Shown here in pieces: positions 47,325-56,761 of a stretch of DNA of 64,000 nucleotides. The stretch comes from Tissierellia bacterium (lineage in GTDB: Bacteria > Bacillota > Clostridia > Tissierellales > Peptoniphilaceae). The notes below the pieces were generated by a model. The model saw only the letters and a list, made by a program, of their open reading frames with translations, was not told the origin of the DNA and searched no databases. Position numbers and translations under genes: made by a program. Numbering within the stretch: position 1 is the first letter of the stretch; each line of letters begins with the position of its first letter. The stretch spans positions 39,087 to 103,086 of the forward strand of contig JAAYFJ010000012.1 in the NCBI GenBank assembly GCA_012728295.1. The letters run 5' to 3'.

Positions 47325-48593
47325 ATGGATAAAGAAAGAGTATTTATTGTAGGAGTAGATGACGGTTCGATTAGCTATTTTGAGCATTTTATGGAAGAAT
47401 TGGAAGGGCTAGTTGAAGCAGCTGAAGGACAGTATATTTCGTCCATAATACAGAGAATAAAAAAAACAAGCCCTTCAACGGTAATTGGAAGTGGAAAATT
47501 AAAAGAAATTGTGCTGTATTTAGAAGAATTGGAAATTGACACCGTTGTTTTCAGTTGCGAATTAACTGGATCACAGCTTAGAAATATTGAAGATGTAATG
47601 AATGTAAAAGTCTTAGATAGGACGATGTTGATACTAGACATATTTGCTAAAAGAGCTACATCTAGAGAAGGAAAACTACAAGTTCATCTAGCACAGTTAG
47701 AATATAGATTGCCTAGATTAGTTGGTATGAGATCATCGCTTTCTAGACTAGGTGGAGGAATTGGTACTAGGGGCCCTGGAGAGCAAAAGCTTGAAACCGA
47801 TAGAAGACATATACAAAAAGAAATAGATAGAATAAAGGGACGCCTAAAAGAGGTTGAAAAACACAGACGTGTTCAACGTCAAAATAGGGAAAAATCGGAT
47901 ATATCTCAAGTTGCCATTGTAGGTTATACTAACGCGGGGAAATCTACCATTATTAATGGATTATTGAAATACAATAACCAAGATGACAGACAGGTATTTG
48001 CAAAAGACATGGTTTTTGCAACATTAGAGCCAAGTTTGAGAAGAGTGGTTTTACCTAATGGAACGCCGGTAATAATGGCTGATACTGTAGGATTTGTAAC
48101 AAATCTTCCGACGGCATTGGTAGAAGCTTTTAAGGCAACTTTAGATGAAATAAAGGAAGCTGACTTAATACTTCACATATTAGACGGCTCCGATGATGAA
48201 TTGGAAAATCAAATGGAAACCACCATGGGAATATTGAGAGATTTGGATGTTCTTAATATACCAAGGATAACAGTGTTAAACAAAGTGGATAAACTAAGAG
48301 ACGAAGCTCTATTGTTAGCAATAGATTTTAAGCCTATCGAGTGTTGTGCTTTTAATGAAGAAGATATTAAAAGATTAGCTGAAACGGTTGAAGCTGAATT
48401 ATCAATTGCCCATGAATTTGTATCTCTAATGATACCTTATGAAGAAGGGAATATTTTGGATGAGCTTTTGAAGTCTGGTAGATTCAAAGTTGTTTCCCAT
48501 AAAGAAAAAGGCACACACATAGAAGGAAATCTAAGAACCGGCGAAAAAGAAAAATATTCAAGTTATTTGTTGGAGGGATACCATGAAAATTAG
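47325..48593 (+). CDS. hflX: GTPase HflX
   Basis: Ribosome-splitting GTPase of 422 residues that rescues stalled 70S particles under stress. The N-terminal HflX domain has TVIGSGKLKEIV, LDRTMLILDIFAKRA and GGGIGTRGPGE. The G domain has GYTNAGKSTIINGL, DTVGFV and NKVDKL. GAGGTGAGC precedes the ATG. Its last 11 bases overlap the YigZ-family gene. Confidence 0.94.
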   Translation: MDKERVFIVGVDDGSISYFEHFMEELEGLVEAAEGQYISSIIQRIKKTSPSTVIGSGKLKEIVLYLEELEIDTVVFSCELTGSQLRNIEDVMNVKVLDRTMLILDIFAKRATSREGKLQVHLAQLEYRLPRLVGMRSSLSRLGGGIGTRGPGEQKLETDRRHIQKEIDRIKGRLKEVEKHRRVQRQNREKSDISQVAIVGYTNAGKSTIINGLLKYNNQDDRQVFAKDMVFATLEPSLRRVVLPNGTPVIMADTVGFVTNLPTALVEAFKATLDEIKEADLILHILDGSDDELENQMETTMGILRDLDVLNIPRITVLNKVDKLRDEALLLAIDFKPIECCAFNEEDIKRLAETVEAELSIAHEFVSLMIPYEEGNILDELLKSGRFKVVSHKEKGTHIEGNLRTGEKEKYSSYLLEGYHEN

Positions 48594-49236
48594 ACAAGAA
48601 TATTTCACTCTGGGAAGCGTTGCTGAGACAGAGTTTGAAATAAAAAAGTCCGTTTTCATTAGCAGAGGATTTCCCATTAGCTCTGAAGAAGAGGCCCAAG
48701 AAATAACTGCAAAGATTAAAGAAAATGAAAGGCAAGCCACTCATCATTGCAGTGCGTATATAGTTGGATTAAACATGAATACGCAGCGTTTTTTTGATGA
48801 TGGTGAACCTTCTGGTACAGCGGGAATGCCTATATTAGATGTTATGAAGAAAGAGGGTATAACGAATGCTCTAATCGTTGTAACCAGATACTTCGGAGGA
48901 GTAAAGCTGGGAGCGGGGGGATTGATTAGAGCATATAGTCAAGGTGCAGTAGAAGCCGTAAAGGTTTCAAAAAAAGTACTTATGAAAGACTTCTTCAAAG
49001 TATCTTTATCGTTTGACTACACTTTACATGGGAAAATTGAGAATTGGATAATGAACAAAGGTATTCACGTAGAGAATCAAAATTTTAGCGACTGCGTAGA
49101 GATTGAGATTTGGATAGACGGGAATGACTTTGAAAATGTGCGTTCAGAACTTATGGATATGAGTTCTGGAACGGCAACTATTACTATGATTGGCAGTGAA
49201 TACGTTCCTACCATTGATGGAGTAGCTTTATTATAG
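48583..49236 (+). CDS. YigZ/IMPACT family protein
   Basis: Protein of 217 residues with an N-terminal UPF0029/IMPACT domain (ATHHCSAYIVG; DDGEPSGTAGMPIL; TRYFGGVKLGAGGLIRAY) and a C-terminal ferredoxin-like DUF1949 domain. Eukaryotic IMPACT regulates translation stress; the bacterial role is unsettled. It overlaps hflX and is probably co-transcribed with it, which fits a ribosome-stress theme. Confidence 0.9.
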   Translation: MKIRQEYFTLGSVAETEFEIKKSVFISRGFPISSEEEAQEITAKIKENERQATHHCSAYIVGLNMNTQRFFDDGEPSGTAGMPILDVMKKEGITNALIVVTRYFGGVKLGAGGLIRAYSQGAVEAVKVSKKVLMKDFFKVSLSFDYTLHGKIENWIMNKGIHVENQNFSDCVEIEIWIDGNDFENVRSELMDMSSGTATITMIGSEYVPTIDGVALL

Positions 49237-49317
49237 AGCAAAAAGAAATAATTGACTTGTATTATTAGATAGTGGGTATTATTCATATGATTTAATAATT
49301 AATAGAGGAGGATTATT

Positions 49318-49719
49318 ATGGGAATAAAAAATGAAATAATGAATAAAAGAACATGGGCAGTAGTTGGCGTGACTGATAAAACTGATAGATTCGGCTATAA
49401 GATATGGAAGATATTAAAAAAGTATGATTATGTGGCATATGGTATTAGTCCTAAATACGATGAAATAGATGGTGAGATTATTTATCCTAAATTAAAAGAT
49501 CTTCCAGAAACTGTTGAGGTAGTTGATATTGTTGTAAACCCTACAATTGCCGCTGGTGTATTAAGAGAGGCAAAAGAATTGGGAATTGAATATATTTTTT
49601 TCCAGCCAGATACCTATGATGATAAAGTTATAGCTTTGGCAGATGAACTTGGGTTAAAGTATATTCTAGACGATTGTGTTTATGCAACATTAAAGGAGAT
49701 AGAAAAGAATGGACATTAA
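49318..49719 (+). CDS. CoA-binding (YccU-like) protein
   Basis: Rossmann-fold CoA-binding domain protein of 133 residues. It begins MGIKNEIMNKRTWAVVGVTD. KYGISPKYDE-like and VVDIVVNPTIAAGVLREAKE segments fit the CoA_binding_2 family. AGAGGAGG precedes the ATG. It overlaps nadE by 11 bases. No enzymatic role can be assigned. A TTGACT/TATTAT pair at 49252-49282 is 19 bases apart and only a weak promoter candidate. Confidence 0.82.
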   Translation: MGIKNEIMNKRTWAVVGVTDKTDRFGYKIWKILKKYDYVAYGISPKYDEIDGEIIYPKLKDLPETVEVVDIVVNPTIAAGVLREAKELGIEYIFFQPDTYDDKVIALADELGLKYILDDCVYATLKEIEKNGH

Positions 49720-50458
49720 ATTTTTGGCAAACGAACTGGTATTATGGCTAAAGGAAAGGGCTGAAAGTGCCAATGCCAAAGGTTTTGTATTCGGACTAAG
49801 TGGAGGAATTGATTCTGCAGTGGTCGCTGCAGCGTGTAAACAGGCACTTCCCAATAATAGCACCGGAATAATTATGCCTTGTCATAGCATTGATGAAGAT
49901 GAAGAGCATGCACGTATAGTAGCAGAGTCCTTAAACATTACTTTAGAGAAGGTTGATTTGACCAAGACATTCGATGCTTTAGTAGAAGCAGCACCAAAGT
50001 CAGAGCATGCTATGGCCATTTCTAATATAAAACCTAGGTTGAGGATGACAACCCTATATTATTATGCTCAAACCCATGGTTATCTGGTGGTAAGTGGTAG
50101 CAACTTGTCTGAATTTTACACAGGTTATTTCACAAAATTTGGGGATAGTGGCGCTGATATTTTGCCTTTAGCTAATATTTTAAAAAAAGATGTCTATAGA
50201 CTTGCTAAGTACTGGGATATTCCAGAAGTAATAATAGATAAAAAACCATCTGCTGGACTATGGAAAGGACAAACTGATGAGCAGGAGATGGGTTTTTCAT
50301 ACGATGAACTAGATGGTTTTATTCAAGGGGAATCAATAGACTCTAATATTGAAGAAAAAATAATTTCAATGCATAATCGTTCCAAACATAAGAGAGCATT
50401 TCCACCGATTTTTGTACCCAAAAAGGAAAAATGTGATAAAATAATATACAAATGTTAG
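49709..50458 (+). CDS. nadE: NH3-dependent NAD+ synthetase
   Basis: Enzyme of 249 residues that converts deamido-NAD to NAD+ with ATP and ammonia. The ATP-pyrophosphatase loop is [15 protein letters not shown], and [20 protein letters not shown] and [14 protein letters not shown] are family blocks. It lacks the glutaminase domain, so it uses free ammonia. Start overlaps the CoA-binding gene. Confidence 0.95.
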   Translation: MDIKFLANELVLWLKERAESANAKGFVFGLSGGIDSAVVAAACKQALPNNSTGIIMPCHSIDEDEEHARIVAESLNITLEKVDLTKTFDALVEAAPKSEHAMAISNIKPRLRMTTLYYYAQTHGYLVVSGSNLSEFYTGYFTKFGDSGADILPLANILKKDVYRLAKYWDIPEVIIDKKPSAGLWKGQTDEQEMGFSYDELDGFIQGESIDSNIEEKIISMHNRSKHKRAFPPIFVPKKEKCDKIIYKC

Positions 50459-50472
50459 AAAGGGTGAGGCTT

Positions 50473-51210
50473 TTGGCAGGACATTCCAAATGGAATAATA
50501 TTAAAAATCGTAAGGGTAAAGAGGATGCAAAGAGAGCTAAGGTATTTACAAAATTAGGACGCTCAATAATTGTTGCAGCTAGAGAAGGTGGTCCTGACCC
50601 AGATTACAATCCGGCTTTAAAGGCTGCTATAGATAAAGCAAAAGCAGAGAATATGCCAAATGATAATATTGATAGGGCTATAAAAAAGGCGACTGGCGAT
50701 GGTTCATCAGACAACTACGAAGAGGTTCGCTACGAAGGCTATGGACCTGGTGGAGTAGCTGTTCTGGTTGACTGTTTAACAGATAATAGAAACAGAACCG
50801 CAGCAGATGTACGCCATGCTTTTGACAAGTACGGAGGCAATCTTGGGCAAGATGGTTGTGTGTCTTTTATGTTTGATCGTAAAGGGCTTATTGCCATTGA
50901 ACGTGAAAATGTTAAAGATGAAGATGAGCTTACTATGCTAGCGTTGGATTTAGGCGCTGACGATTTTGTGGGTAGTGAAGATGGGGTAGAGATTATTACA
51001 GCGCCAGATGTGTTTAATGCTGCTAAAGAGGGATTGGAAGAAGCGGGATACACATTGGCTATGGCGGAGATAACTTTCCTTCCTCAAAATGAATCAACTT
51101 TAGCTAATGAAGAACACATTAAACAGATGAATGCCATGATTGATGTATTAGAAGATCATGATGACGTTCAGGAAGTATATCATAACTGGGATATGGAAGG
51201 TGGGGAGTAA
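50473..51210 (+). CDS. YebC/PmpR family protein
   Basis: Protein of 245 residues of the YebC family. Members are described as transcriptional regulators or, more recently, as translation factors easing ribosome stalling. It begins (TTG start) [20 protein letters not shown], the family's invariant opening, with [19 protein letters not shown] and [11 protein letters not shown] following. I choose TTG 50473 behind GGTGAGG over an upstream frame start inside nadE. Followed by a strong terminator. Confidence 0.94.
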   Translation: MAGHSKWNNIKNRKGKEDAKRAKVFTKLGRSIIVAAREGGPDPDYNPALKAAIDKAKAENMPNDNIDRAIKKATGDGSSDNYEEVRYEGYGPGGVAVLVDCLTDNRNRTAADVRHAFDKYGGNLGQDGCVSFMFDRKGLIAIERENVKDEDELTMLALDLGADDFVGSEDGVEIITAPDVFNAAKEGLEEAGYTLAMAEITFLPQNESTLANEEHIKQMNAMIDVLEDHDDVQEVYHNWDMEGGE

Positions 51211-51244
51211 CTATTCGTTACTCTACTTCATTTAGAAAATATAT

Positions 51245-51284
51245 AAAAGTAGCTAAGTCCAATTCTGGATTTAGCTACTTTTAT
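51245..51284 (+). terminator. Terminator after the YebC gene
   Basis: Sixteen-bp stem (51245-51260 with 51267-51282, one G-T pair) with a six-base loop, ending in TTTTAT. Confidence 0.88.
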
Positions 51285-51477
51285 CATAATGATGAATTTA
51301 TTACCTTAATTCTCATATTAATATTTTAATCTCGTTCCAAATAAAATCTAAAGAGTATTTCTACTCCATTAATTAACTGAGTTTTTATGGTTTTTCTATT
51401 TATTTCGTCAAAAGATTTTAAAACTATTATTCCGCAAATTATCTTGAACTCATGATAATATCAATTGTAGGGTACTT

Positions 51478-51506
51478 TTGATTGAAGGGAAATAATATGA
51501 TATAAT
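51478..51506 (+). promoter_or_regulatory. Sigma-A promoter of the macrodomain gene
   Basis: TTGATT (51478-51483), 17-base spacer, perfect TATAAT (51501-51506), with TGA before the -10 (extended form). About 30 bases before the start codon. Confidence 0.82.
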
Positions 51507-51535
51507 ATATCGGAGTGTAAAAAGGAGGGATAGAT

Positions 51536-52066
51536 ATGAAGCTCAAGTTGCTAAAAGGAGATATTACAGAATTAAAAGTAGATGCAATTGTTAATGCAGC
51601 TAACAAATCACTTTTAGGTGGAGGCGGTGTAGATGGAGCCATACACGCTAAAGCTGGTAGAGAATTATATCTATTCAACAAGCAGCTGGGAGGTTGCAAC
51701 ACTTCTGAAGCTAAGATTTCACCTGCTTTTAATTTGCCTGCAAAACATGTAATTTCAACAGTAGGTCCAATCTGGGGTGCTCCTTTTGAAGAAAGAGAAA
51801 AAGAACTTAGATTATGCTATATTAACTCCTTGAACTTGGCTAAAGCCTTTGGGATTAAGACAATAGCATTTCCTTCCATAAGCACTGGAGCCTATGGATA
51901 TCCCATTGAAAAAGCTGCAAAGACAGCTATTACTGCAATTTTATCTTGGCTGAAAGATAAAGAAAATGACATGGAGTTGGTTTATATGGTATTATTTAGC
52001 GAAGATGATTACAATATATATAAATCTGCATTAGAAAAAGCCCAAAAGTTGGAGGGGATTGAATGA
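51536..52066 (+). CDS. Macrodomain protein (O-acetyl-ADP-ribose deacetylase type)
   Basis: Cytosolic macrodomain of 176 residues of the MacroD/YmdB type, which hydrolyses O-acetyl-ADP-ribose or removes mono-ADP-ribose from proteins. Motifs are KVDAIVNAANKSLLGGGGVD, GAIHAKAGREL, STVGPIW and PSISTGAYGYPIEKAA. AAGGAGGG precedes the ATG. It overlaps the GH18 gene by four bases, so the two share one transcript. Confidence 0.93.
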   Translation: MKLKLLKGDITELKVDAIVNAANKSLLGGGGVDGAIHAKAGRELYLFNKQLGGCNTSEAKISPAFNLPAKHVISTVGPIWGAPFEEREKELRLCYINSLNLAKAFGIKTIAFPSISTGAYGYPIEKAAKTAITAILSWLKDKENDMELVYMVLFSEDDYNIYKSALEKAQKLEGIE

Positions 52067-53712
52067 AAAAACTTTTAATACTAATTCTTATTATGGCACT
52101 ATTAGCTGCTGGAGGAGCTTTACTGTTGAGAAGTGGAGGTTCGTCTGGCAGACCTATAGTAACCCTTGAGGGCCTGAATGCAATATATGAAGATAAAATA
52201 TTAGACGCTTCAGATTTTGATCGTATTGATGGACAAGTATATCTTTCGTTTGACTTTGTAAAAGAGAACTTAGATAATACCATTAGATTCGAGAAAGGTG
52301 AAAATACAGTAATTATAGCAAAGGGCAATGAGTTAAAAAGATTGCCGCTAAACAGCAGTACTGGAACTTTAAATGAAAAAGAATTTAGCATTAGAGACCC
52401 ACTGATTGAAAAAGATGGCAAAATACTTTTGCCTATAGAAGTTTTTATTTATCAATATGATGTGACAGTTAGATATATTGAAGAGCAACAGTTAATAATA
52501 ATAGATAGGACAGATACTGCATACGTAGAGGGGGTAGTTCTTAAAGAAGAGCTGTCCATTAGGCGCGAAGAAGATGAAAAGTCTGATGCACTAAGCAATC
52601 TCACTAAAGGCGATAGAATATATGTCTATGAGGAATATGCAAAATCTTACAAGGTTAGGGCAGAAACGGGAGTTCCAGGTTATGTGCCTAAAGATGCTAT
52701 AAAGCTTGATTTAAAGACAGACAAATTCAAACACACACTATTACCGAGGGAGAATGAACAGGTGGTTTCATCTCCCCCTACTATTAATTTGACATGGGAT
52801 TATACCTATGGAAAGCTAGAAGATGGTTCTACTGCTCAACATATTCCTGGGGTTAATGTCATAGCTCCTACATGGTTTTCTGTTACGGATGGAAGTGGAA
52901 CAGTAGTAGATAAAGGTAATTGGGAATATGCAAAAAAATATCATGATATGGGAGTTGCTATTTGGGGGACAATAGATAATAGTTTTGACAAGGATATTAC
53001 CAAGGCATTTCTGGCTTCCAGCAGCTCAAGGGGCAGAATAATAGCCCAAATTATGGATTATATTAAACTATATGATTTACAAGGTATAAATATCGATTTT
53101 GAGAACATAGAAGAGGATGACAGAGAAAACCTTGTACAGTTTACAAGGGAGCTAACTGCTTGTCTAAAGAGCATAGATAAAGTCTCTAGTATAGATGTAA
53201 CTCCAGTTTCTGACAGTGCAGAATGGTCTAGAGTTTATGATAGAAAAACTTTGTCCAGCATAGTGGATTATGTAGTAGTCATGGCATATGATCAGCACTG
53301 GGCTTCAAGTCCTGTAGCAGGTTCTGTTGCCCAATATAAATGGGTCGAAGGCTCAATAAATGGACTTTTCAAATCAATACCTGTGGAGAAAATGATTTTG
53401 GGAATTCCTCTATATACAAGACTTTGGATTGAAGAAAATGGTCAGGTAACATCTAAGGCTATTGGAATGGAAGAAGCAAAGAAATTCATTGACGAAAACG
53501 GAATTCAAACCTTTTGGGATGAGGATTCCAGACAGCACTTTGGAACGATAGAGAAAGATGGGAAAACCTATAAAATATGGCTGGAAACAGAGGAATCGAT
53601 TGTTCACAAAGCTTCTTTAGTCACAAAGTATGGTTTAGCAGGAGTTGGAACATGGAGAAAAGGATTCGAACAACCTCACATATGGCAAGCTTTAGAAAAA
53701 TCACTCTTTTAG
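52063..53712 (+). CDS. GH18 family cell-wall hydrolase with copper-amine-oxidase-like and SH3 domains
   Basis: Membrane-anchored or secreted protein of 549 residues. An N-terminal hydrophobic anchor (about 2-22) is followed by a stalk-like N-terminal copper amine oxidase-type region (about 35-155) and an SH3b domain (about 160-215). The C-terminal glycoside hydrolase 18 domain has the catalytic strand LQGINIDFENIE and VVVMAYDQHWAS. Relatives (YaaH/YdhD types) cut peptidoglycan in cortex or vegetative wall. It overlaps the macrodomain gene by four bases. Confidence 0.85.
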   Translation: MKKLLILILIMALLAAGGALLLRSGGSSGRPIVTLEGLNAIYEDKILDASDFDRIDGQVYLSFDFVKENLDNTIRFEKGENTVIIAKGNELKRLPLNSSTGTLNEKEFSIRDPLIEKDGKILLPIEVFIYQYDVTVRYIEEQQLIIIDRTDTAYVEGVVLKEELSIRREEDEKSDALSNLTKGDRIYVYEEYAKSYKVRAETGVPGYVPKDAIKLDLKTDKFKHTLLPRENEQVVSSPPTINLTWDYTYGKLEDGSTAQHIPGVNVIAPTWFSVTDGSGTVVDKGNWEYAKKYHDMGVAIWGTIDNSFDKDITKAFLASSSSRGRIIAQIMDYIKLYDLQGINIDFENIEEDDRENLVQFTRELTACLKSIDKVSSIDVTPVSDSAEWSRVYDRKTLSSIVDYVVVMAYDQHWASSPVAGSVAQYKWVEGSINGLFKSIPVEKMILGIPLYTRLWIEENGQVTSKAIGMEEAKKFIDENGIQTFWDEDSRQHFGTIEKDGKTYKIWLETEESIVHKASLVTKYGLAGVGTWRKGFEQPHIWQALEKSLF

Positions 53713-53713
53713 A

Positions 53714-53743
53714 TTGACGAACACTGTGTTATTTTGATAAAAT
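53714..53743 (+). promoter_or_regulatory. Promoter of the zinc-dependent phospholipase-like gene
   Basis: TTGACG (53714-53719) and TAAAAT (53738-53743), 18 bases apart, directly after the GH18 stop. Confidence 0.55.
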
Positions 53744-53766
53744 GATAAGGATAATGAAGAAAGAGG

Positions 53767-54420
53767 GTGTTTGTTATTTTACCTGAAACTCACAGAGTGA
53801 TAAGTGAGAAGTTATACGATGAAATTAGAATGTACCAAGGAGTTAACCTAAACAAAGAAAAGCTTTTGTGGTATAGTGTTGCTCCAGATTTTCTTCCAAA
53901 ATATAAATTACACAGACATTATAGAGAAGAGAGCTTAAGATATGTAATATTATTGATTATTCAATTAATAGGTTATGGTAGAAAGCACTCAATTACAACT
54001 ACAGATAATCAAAAATCTATCAATCAGTTCAGCAAACAATTGGGTGTGATATCACATTTTCTATCTGACTTTGTGACTCTACCCCATGCACAGAGAAAAA
54101 CATACAATGATTCAATGTCAGAGCATATGCAATACGAGAAGGGTTTAAATGAATATGTTAGGGAACACGAATTTTCATCTATGTCAAAGACTATCAATCT
54201 AGTTCCGCAACAAGGGAAATCTCATTTGCTTTACTCCACTATTAAGAGTCAACTAACAAGAATATTTAATGAATATGACAATGCTGAGCAAGGCTTTGAA
54301 ACAGATTTAAACTTTGCACTTGATATCAATTGTCAGGTGATGAATTTTGCAATGGGATGTATTGATGCAACCTTAGCACCGGTAAATCAATATGCACTTA
54401 CCCCGTTAATGAGCATTTAG
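53767..54420 (+). CDS. Zinc-dependent phospholipase C-like protein
   Basis: Protein of 217 residues related to the zinc-dependent phospholipase C / S1-P1 nuclease-like family. Potential metal ligands lie in the N-terminal ETHR, SVAPDF and HRHYREE, and in SHFLSDFVTLPHAQ. It has no signal peptide, unlike secreted PLC toxins, so it may act inside the cell or be a remote homologue. The start is uncertain: GTG 53767 lies too close to AGAGGG, and a rarer start further in cannot be excluded. Confidence 0.7.
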   Translation: MFVILPETHRVISEKLYDEIRMYQGVNLNKEKLLWYSVAPDFLPKYKLHRHYREESLRYVILLIIQLIGYGRKHSITTTDNQKSINQFSKQLGVISHFLSDFVTLPHAQRKTYNDSMSEHMQYEKGLNEYVREHEFSSMSKTINLVPQQGKSHLLYSTIKSQLTRIFNEYDNAEQGFETDLNFALDINCQVMNFAMGCIDATLAPVNQYALTPLMSI

Positions 54421-54462
54421 TGTGTCATTGGCAGTGGTTATAGCTCATAACAGGAGGTCATT

Positions 54463-55449
54463 ATGAATAACAGCAGATTAAATCCTAGAGAGACACAAAT
54501 AGCGATAAAAAAATTAAAAGATTTTTTTGAAACTAGGTTGGCCGATACCCTAAATTTGACAAGGGTTTCAGCGCCTCTATTTGTCAGGCCTGAAACAGGA
54601 TTAAATGATAATCTATCTGGAAAAGAACTGCCTGTGTCTTTCCAATTAACCCAATATCAGACAGAAGTTGAAATAGTTCAATCTTTGGCTAAGTGGAAAC
54701 GAGAGGCCTTGGATAGATATGGTTTTCGTATATACGAAGGCATTTATACAGATATGGATGCCATCAGACCTAACGAGGAACTAGATGCAATCCACTCAAT
54801 ATATGTGGATCAATGGGATTGGGAAAAAATAATTAAAAAAAGTGATAGAAATGACGAGTATTTAAAGTATATCGTTAGGTCGATATACGATGTTTTTAGA
54901 ATGACAGAAGATTATGTAGCTAGAGAATATCCAATGCACTTCTCTTCTAAATTGCCTTCAGAAATTAAGTTTATTAGCTCACAGGAGCTTATGGATAAAT
55001 ATCCTAATTTAAATGCCAAGCAAAGAGAGCGAATGATTGCAAAAGAATATGGTGCAGTATTCATTGAAAAAATAGGTGGTGCTTTATCAGGTGGAGAACC
55101 TCACGATACGAGAAGCCCGGACTATGACGATTGGAATTTAAATGGTGACATTATTTTTTATAATCCAGTCATGAATGATGCGCTAGAGCTTTCTAGCATG
55201 GGCATTAGAGTAGATGAAGAGTCGCTCCTAAGACAGCTGAAAATTTCAGGTTTTGAAGAGCGCTTAAATTTAGATTATCACAGGAACCTTGTTTCCGGAA
55301 AGCTTCCATTTACAGTTGGCGGAGGAATAGGTCAATCCAGAATATGCATGTTCTTTTTAGAAAAGCAGCATATTGGTGAAGTTCAAGCATCTGTGTGGAC
55401 TCCCGATATTTTAGATGAATGCAAGAAAAAAGGTATTGATTTATTATAA
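54463..55449 (+). CDS. asnA: Aspartate-ammonia ligase (asparagine synthetase A)
   Basis: Enzyme of 328 residues making asparagine from aspartate, ammonia and ATP. It is a class II aminoacyl-tRNA synthetase-like fold. It begins with RETQIAIKKLKDFFE and contains RVSAPLFV, YTDMDAIRPNEELD, HSIYVDQWDWE and GGGIGQSRICMFFL. AGGAGGTC precedes the ATG. It is followed by an unknown gene 16 bases on. Confidence 0.95.
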   Translation: MNNSRLNPRETQIAIKKLKDFFETRLADTLNLTRVSAPLFVRPETGLNDNLSGKELPVSFQLTQYQTEVEIVQSLAKWKREALDRYGFRIYEGIYTDMDAIRPNEELDAIHSIYVDQWDWEKIIKKSDRNDEYLKYIVRSIYDVFRMTEDYVAREYPMHFSSKLPSEIKFISSQELMDKYPNLNAKQRERMIAKEYGAVFIEKIGGALSGGEPHDTRSPDYDDWNLNGDIIFYNPVMNDALELSSMGIRVDEESLLRQLKISGFEERLNLDYHRNLVSGKLPFTVGGGIGQSRICMFFLEKQHIGEVQASVWTPDILDECKKKGIDLL

Positions 55450-55465
55450 TAAAACGGAGGAAGCT

Positions 55466-56194
55466 ATGCTTGCAAATTTTTCAAAATTAAATACTGTGAT
55501 GAGTAAGCTTGAAGAACGGTTTTTGTTCCAAAGTGACACTGCAAGCATACATTTACTCTTAAACTTTTATGATTTGGATAATATGAAGCGGTTCTATCCA
55601 AAGTATATTTCAATGAGGGATCTACAAAAAGATATTGTTAGATGCTTGAGATATAGAGTTGGGAGTGAAGTAATAGCGCAGACTCTTAGCAGACAAATGC
55701 ACGAGGATATAAATCGTTTAGAGCTGTATATTTGCTTGGAAGGGTATAAGTGGGGATGCGGAAACATGAAGGCTATCAATAGACTTGAAAGCTTTGCTTT
55801 GGACGAGTTCTCGCCTTGGGAATTATCCCAAATGGAATACTTATATCAAAACGGAACAACTGATGAGAGGGTAAATGCATATAGAAAATCTCTCTTCCTA
55901 AAAAATAGAAGAGAGAGTAAGAGAAAAAGCGCGATTACCATTACAGTAGTAAATTTCGCAAATCACTTTTTAAAAGAAAAAGTACGTTCAATAAATGAGC
56001 ATACGGATCGTCAGATAATTATGGACTATGATTTATCTGATGGAACTATGAAAGAGGAATATGGAGACTTGACTGCTGATGAACTTGCGGTTGTTTATAG
56101 AAAGCTTACTAAATTCCTAATAAAAAACGCTTATGCAGTTTATGAATCGGCTGCATGGGGTGCGATTAACGATCGTGTATTAAAACGTTATTAA
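55466..56194 (+). CDS. Unknown helical cytosolic protein
   Basis: I do not recognise this protein of 242 residues. It has no signal peptide or membrane segment and is rich in charged and hydrophobic residues, as in an all-helical fold. Visible landmarks are YICLEGYKWGCGNM (about 108-121) and a basic stretch KNRRESKRKSAI (about 153-164). It starts at ATG 55466 behind GGAGG, 16 bases after asnA, and is followed by a hairpin. No operon partner suggests a function. Confidence 0.75.
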   Translation: MLANFSKLNTVMSKLEERFLFQSDTASIHLLLNFYDLDNMKRFYPKYISMRDLQKDIVRCLRYRVGSEVIAQTLSRQMHEDINRLELYICLEGYKWGCGNMKAINRLESFALDEFSPWELSQMEYLYQNGTTDERVNAYRKSLFLKNRRESKRKSAITITVVNFANHFLKEKVRSINEHTDRQIIMDYDLSDGTMKEEYGDLTADELAVVYRKLTKFLIKNAYAVYESAAWGAINDRVLKRY

Positions 56195-56206
56195 TGTAAT
56201 TATTTG

Positions 56207-56245
56207 AGCACCTTTTGTGATTATATCATAGGGTGCTTCTTATTT
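56207..56245 (+). terminator. Terminator-like hairpin before ruvC
   Basis: AGCACC (56207-56212) pairs with GGTGCT (56232-56237); an inner GTGA/TCAT pair extends it. The tail is TCTTATTT. Moderate strength. Confidence 0.5.
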
Positions 56246-56261
56246 AGAAAAGGGGTATGGT

Positions 56262-56753
56262 GTGAGAGTACTTGGAATAGATCCTGGTTTGGCAATTGTG
56301 GGATATGGTATAATAGACCACGTAGGAAGCCAAATGAAGGTGGTTGACTATGGAAAGATAATAACTACCCCTGATGAGAGATTTCCTACAAGATTATCTG
56401 GAATATATCATGCTATAAAAGTTATATTAGAAAGATATGAACCTGACGCTGTGGCTATAGAAGAACTTTTTTTCGCTAAAAATGTGACCACGGGAATACA
56501 GGTTGGCCATGCTAGGGGAGTATTGGTCTTAGCTGCAAATGAATATGGAGTGGATTTATATGAATATACTCCTAAACAGATAAAACAAGCTATCACCGGC
56601 TACGGTGCAGCTGATAAAAAGCAAATGCAGCAAATGACTAAATTACTGCTGGGATTGGAAGAGGTTCCTAAGCCAGATGATGTTGCAGATGCTTTGGCTG
56701 TAGCAATAGCTCATGGACAGACGGGAGCATTCAGTGAAGAATTTAGGATATAG
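56262..56753 (+). CDS. ruvC: Holliday junction resolvase RuvC
   Basis: Endonuclease of 163 residues that cuts Holliday junctions. Catalytic acids are in LGIDPGL, AIEELFFAKN and the final PDDVADALAVAIAH. GTG start behind AAAAGGGGT. It leads a run ruvC-ruvA-ruvB-spoIID-queA-tgt-yajC. Confidence 0.96.
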   Translation: MRVLGIDPGLAIVGYGIIDHVGSQMKVVDYGKIITTPDERFPTRLSGIYHAIKVILERYEPDAVAIEELFFAKNVTTGIQVGHARGVLVLAANEYGVDLYEYTPKQIKQAITGYGAADKKQMQQMTKLLLGLEEVPKPDDVADALAVAIAHGQTGAFSEEFRI

Positions 56754-56761
56754 GTGCTTAT

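Larger units (their letters stand above)
51211..51535. other. 325-bp intergenic region before the macrodomain gene
   Basis: Holds the YebC terminator (51245-51284) and the macrodomain promoter (51478-51506). The AT-rich stretch between them (about 51290-51470) shows no gene or RNA motif that I recognise. Confidence 0.6.
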
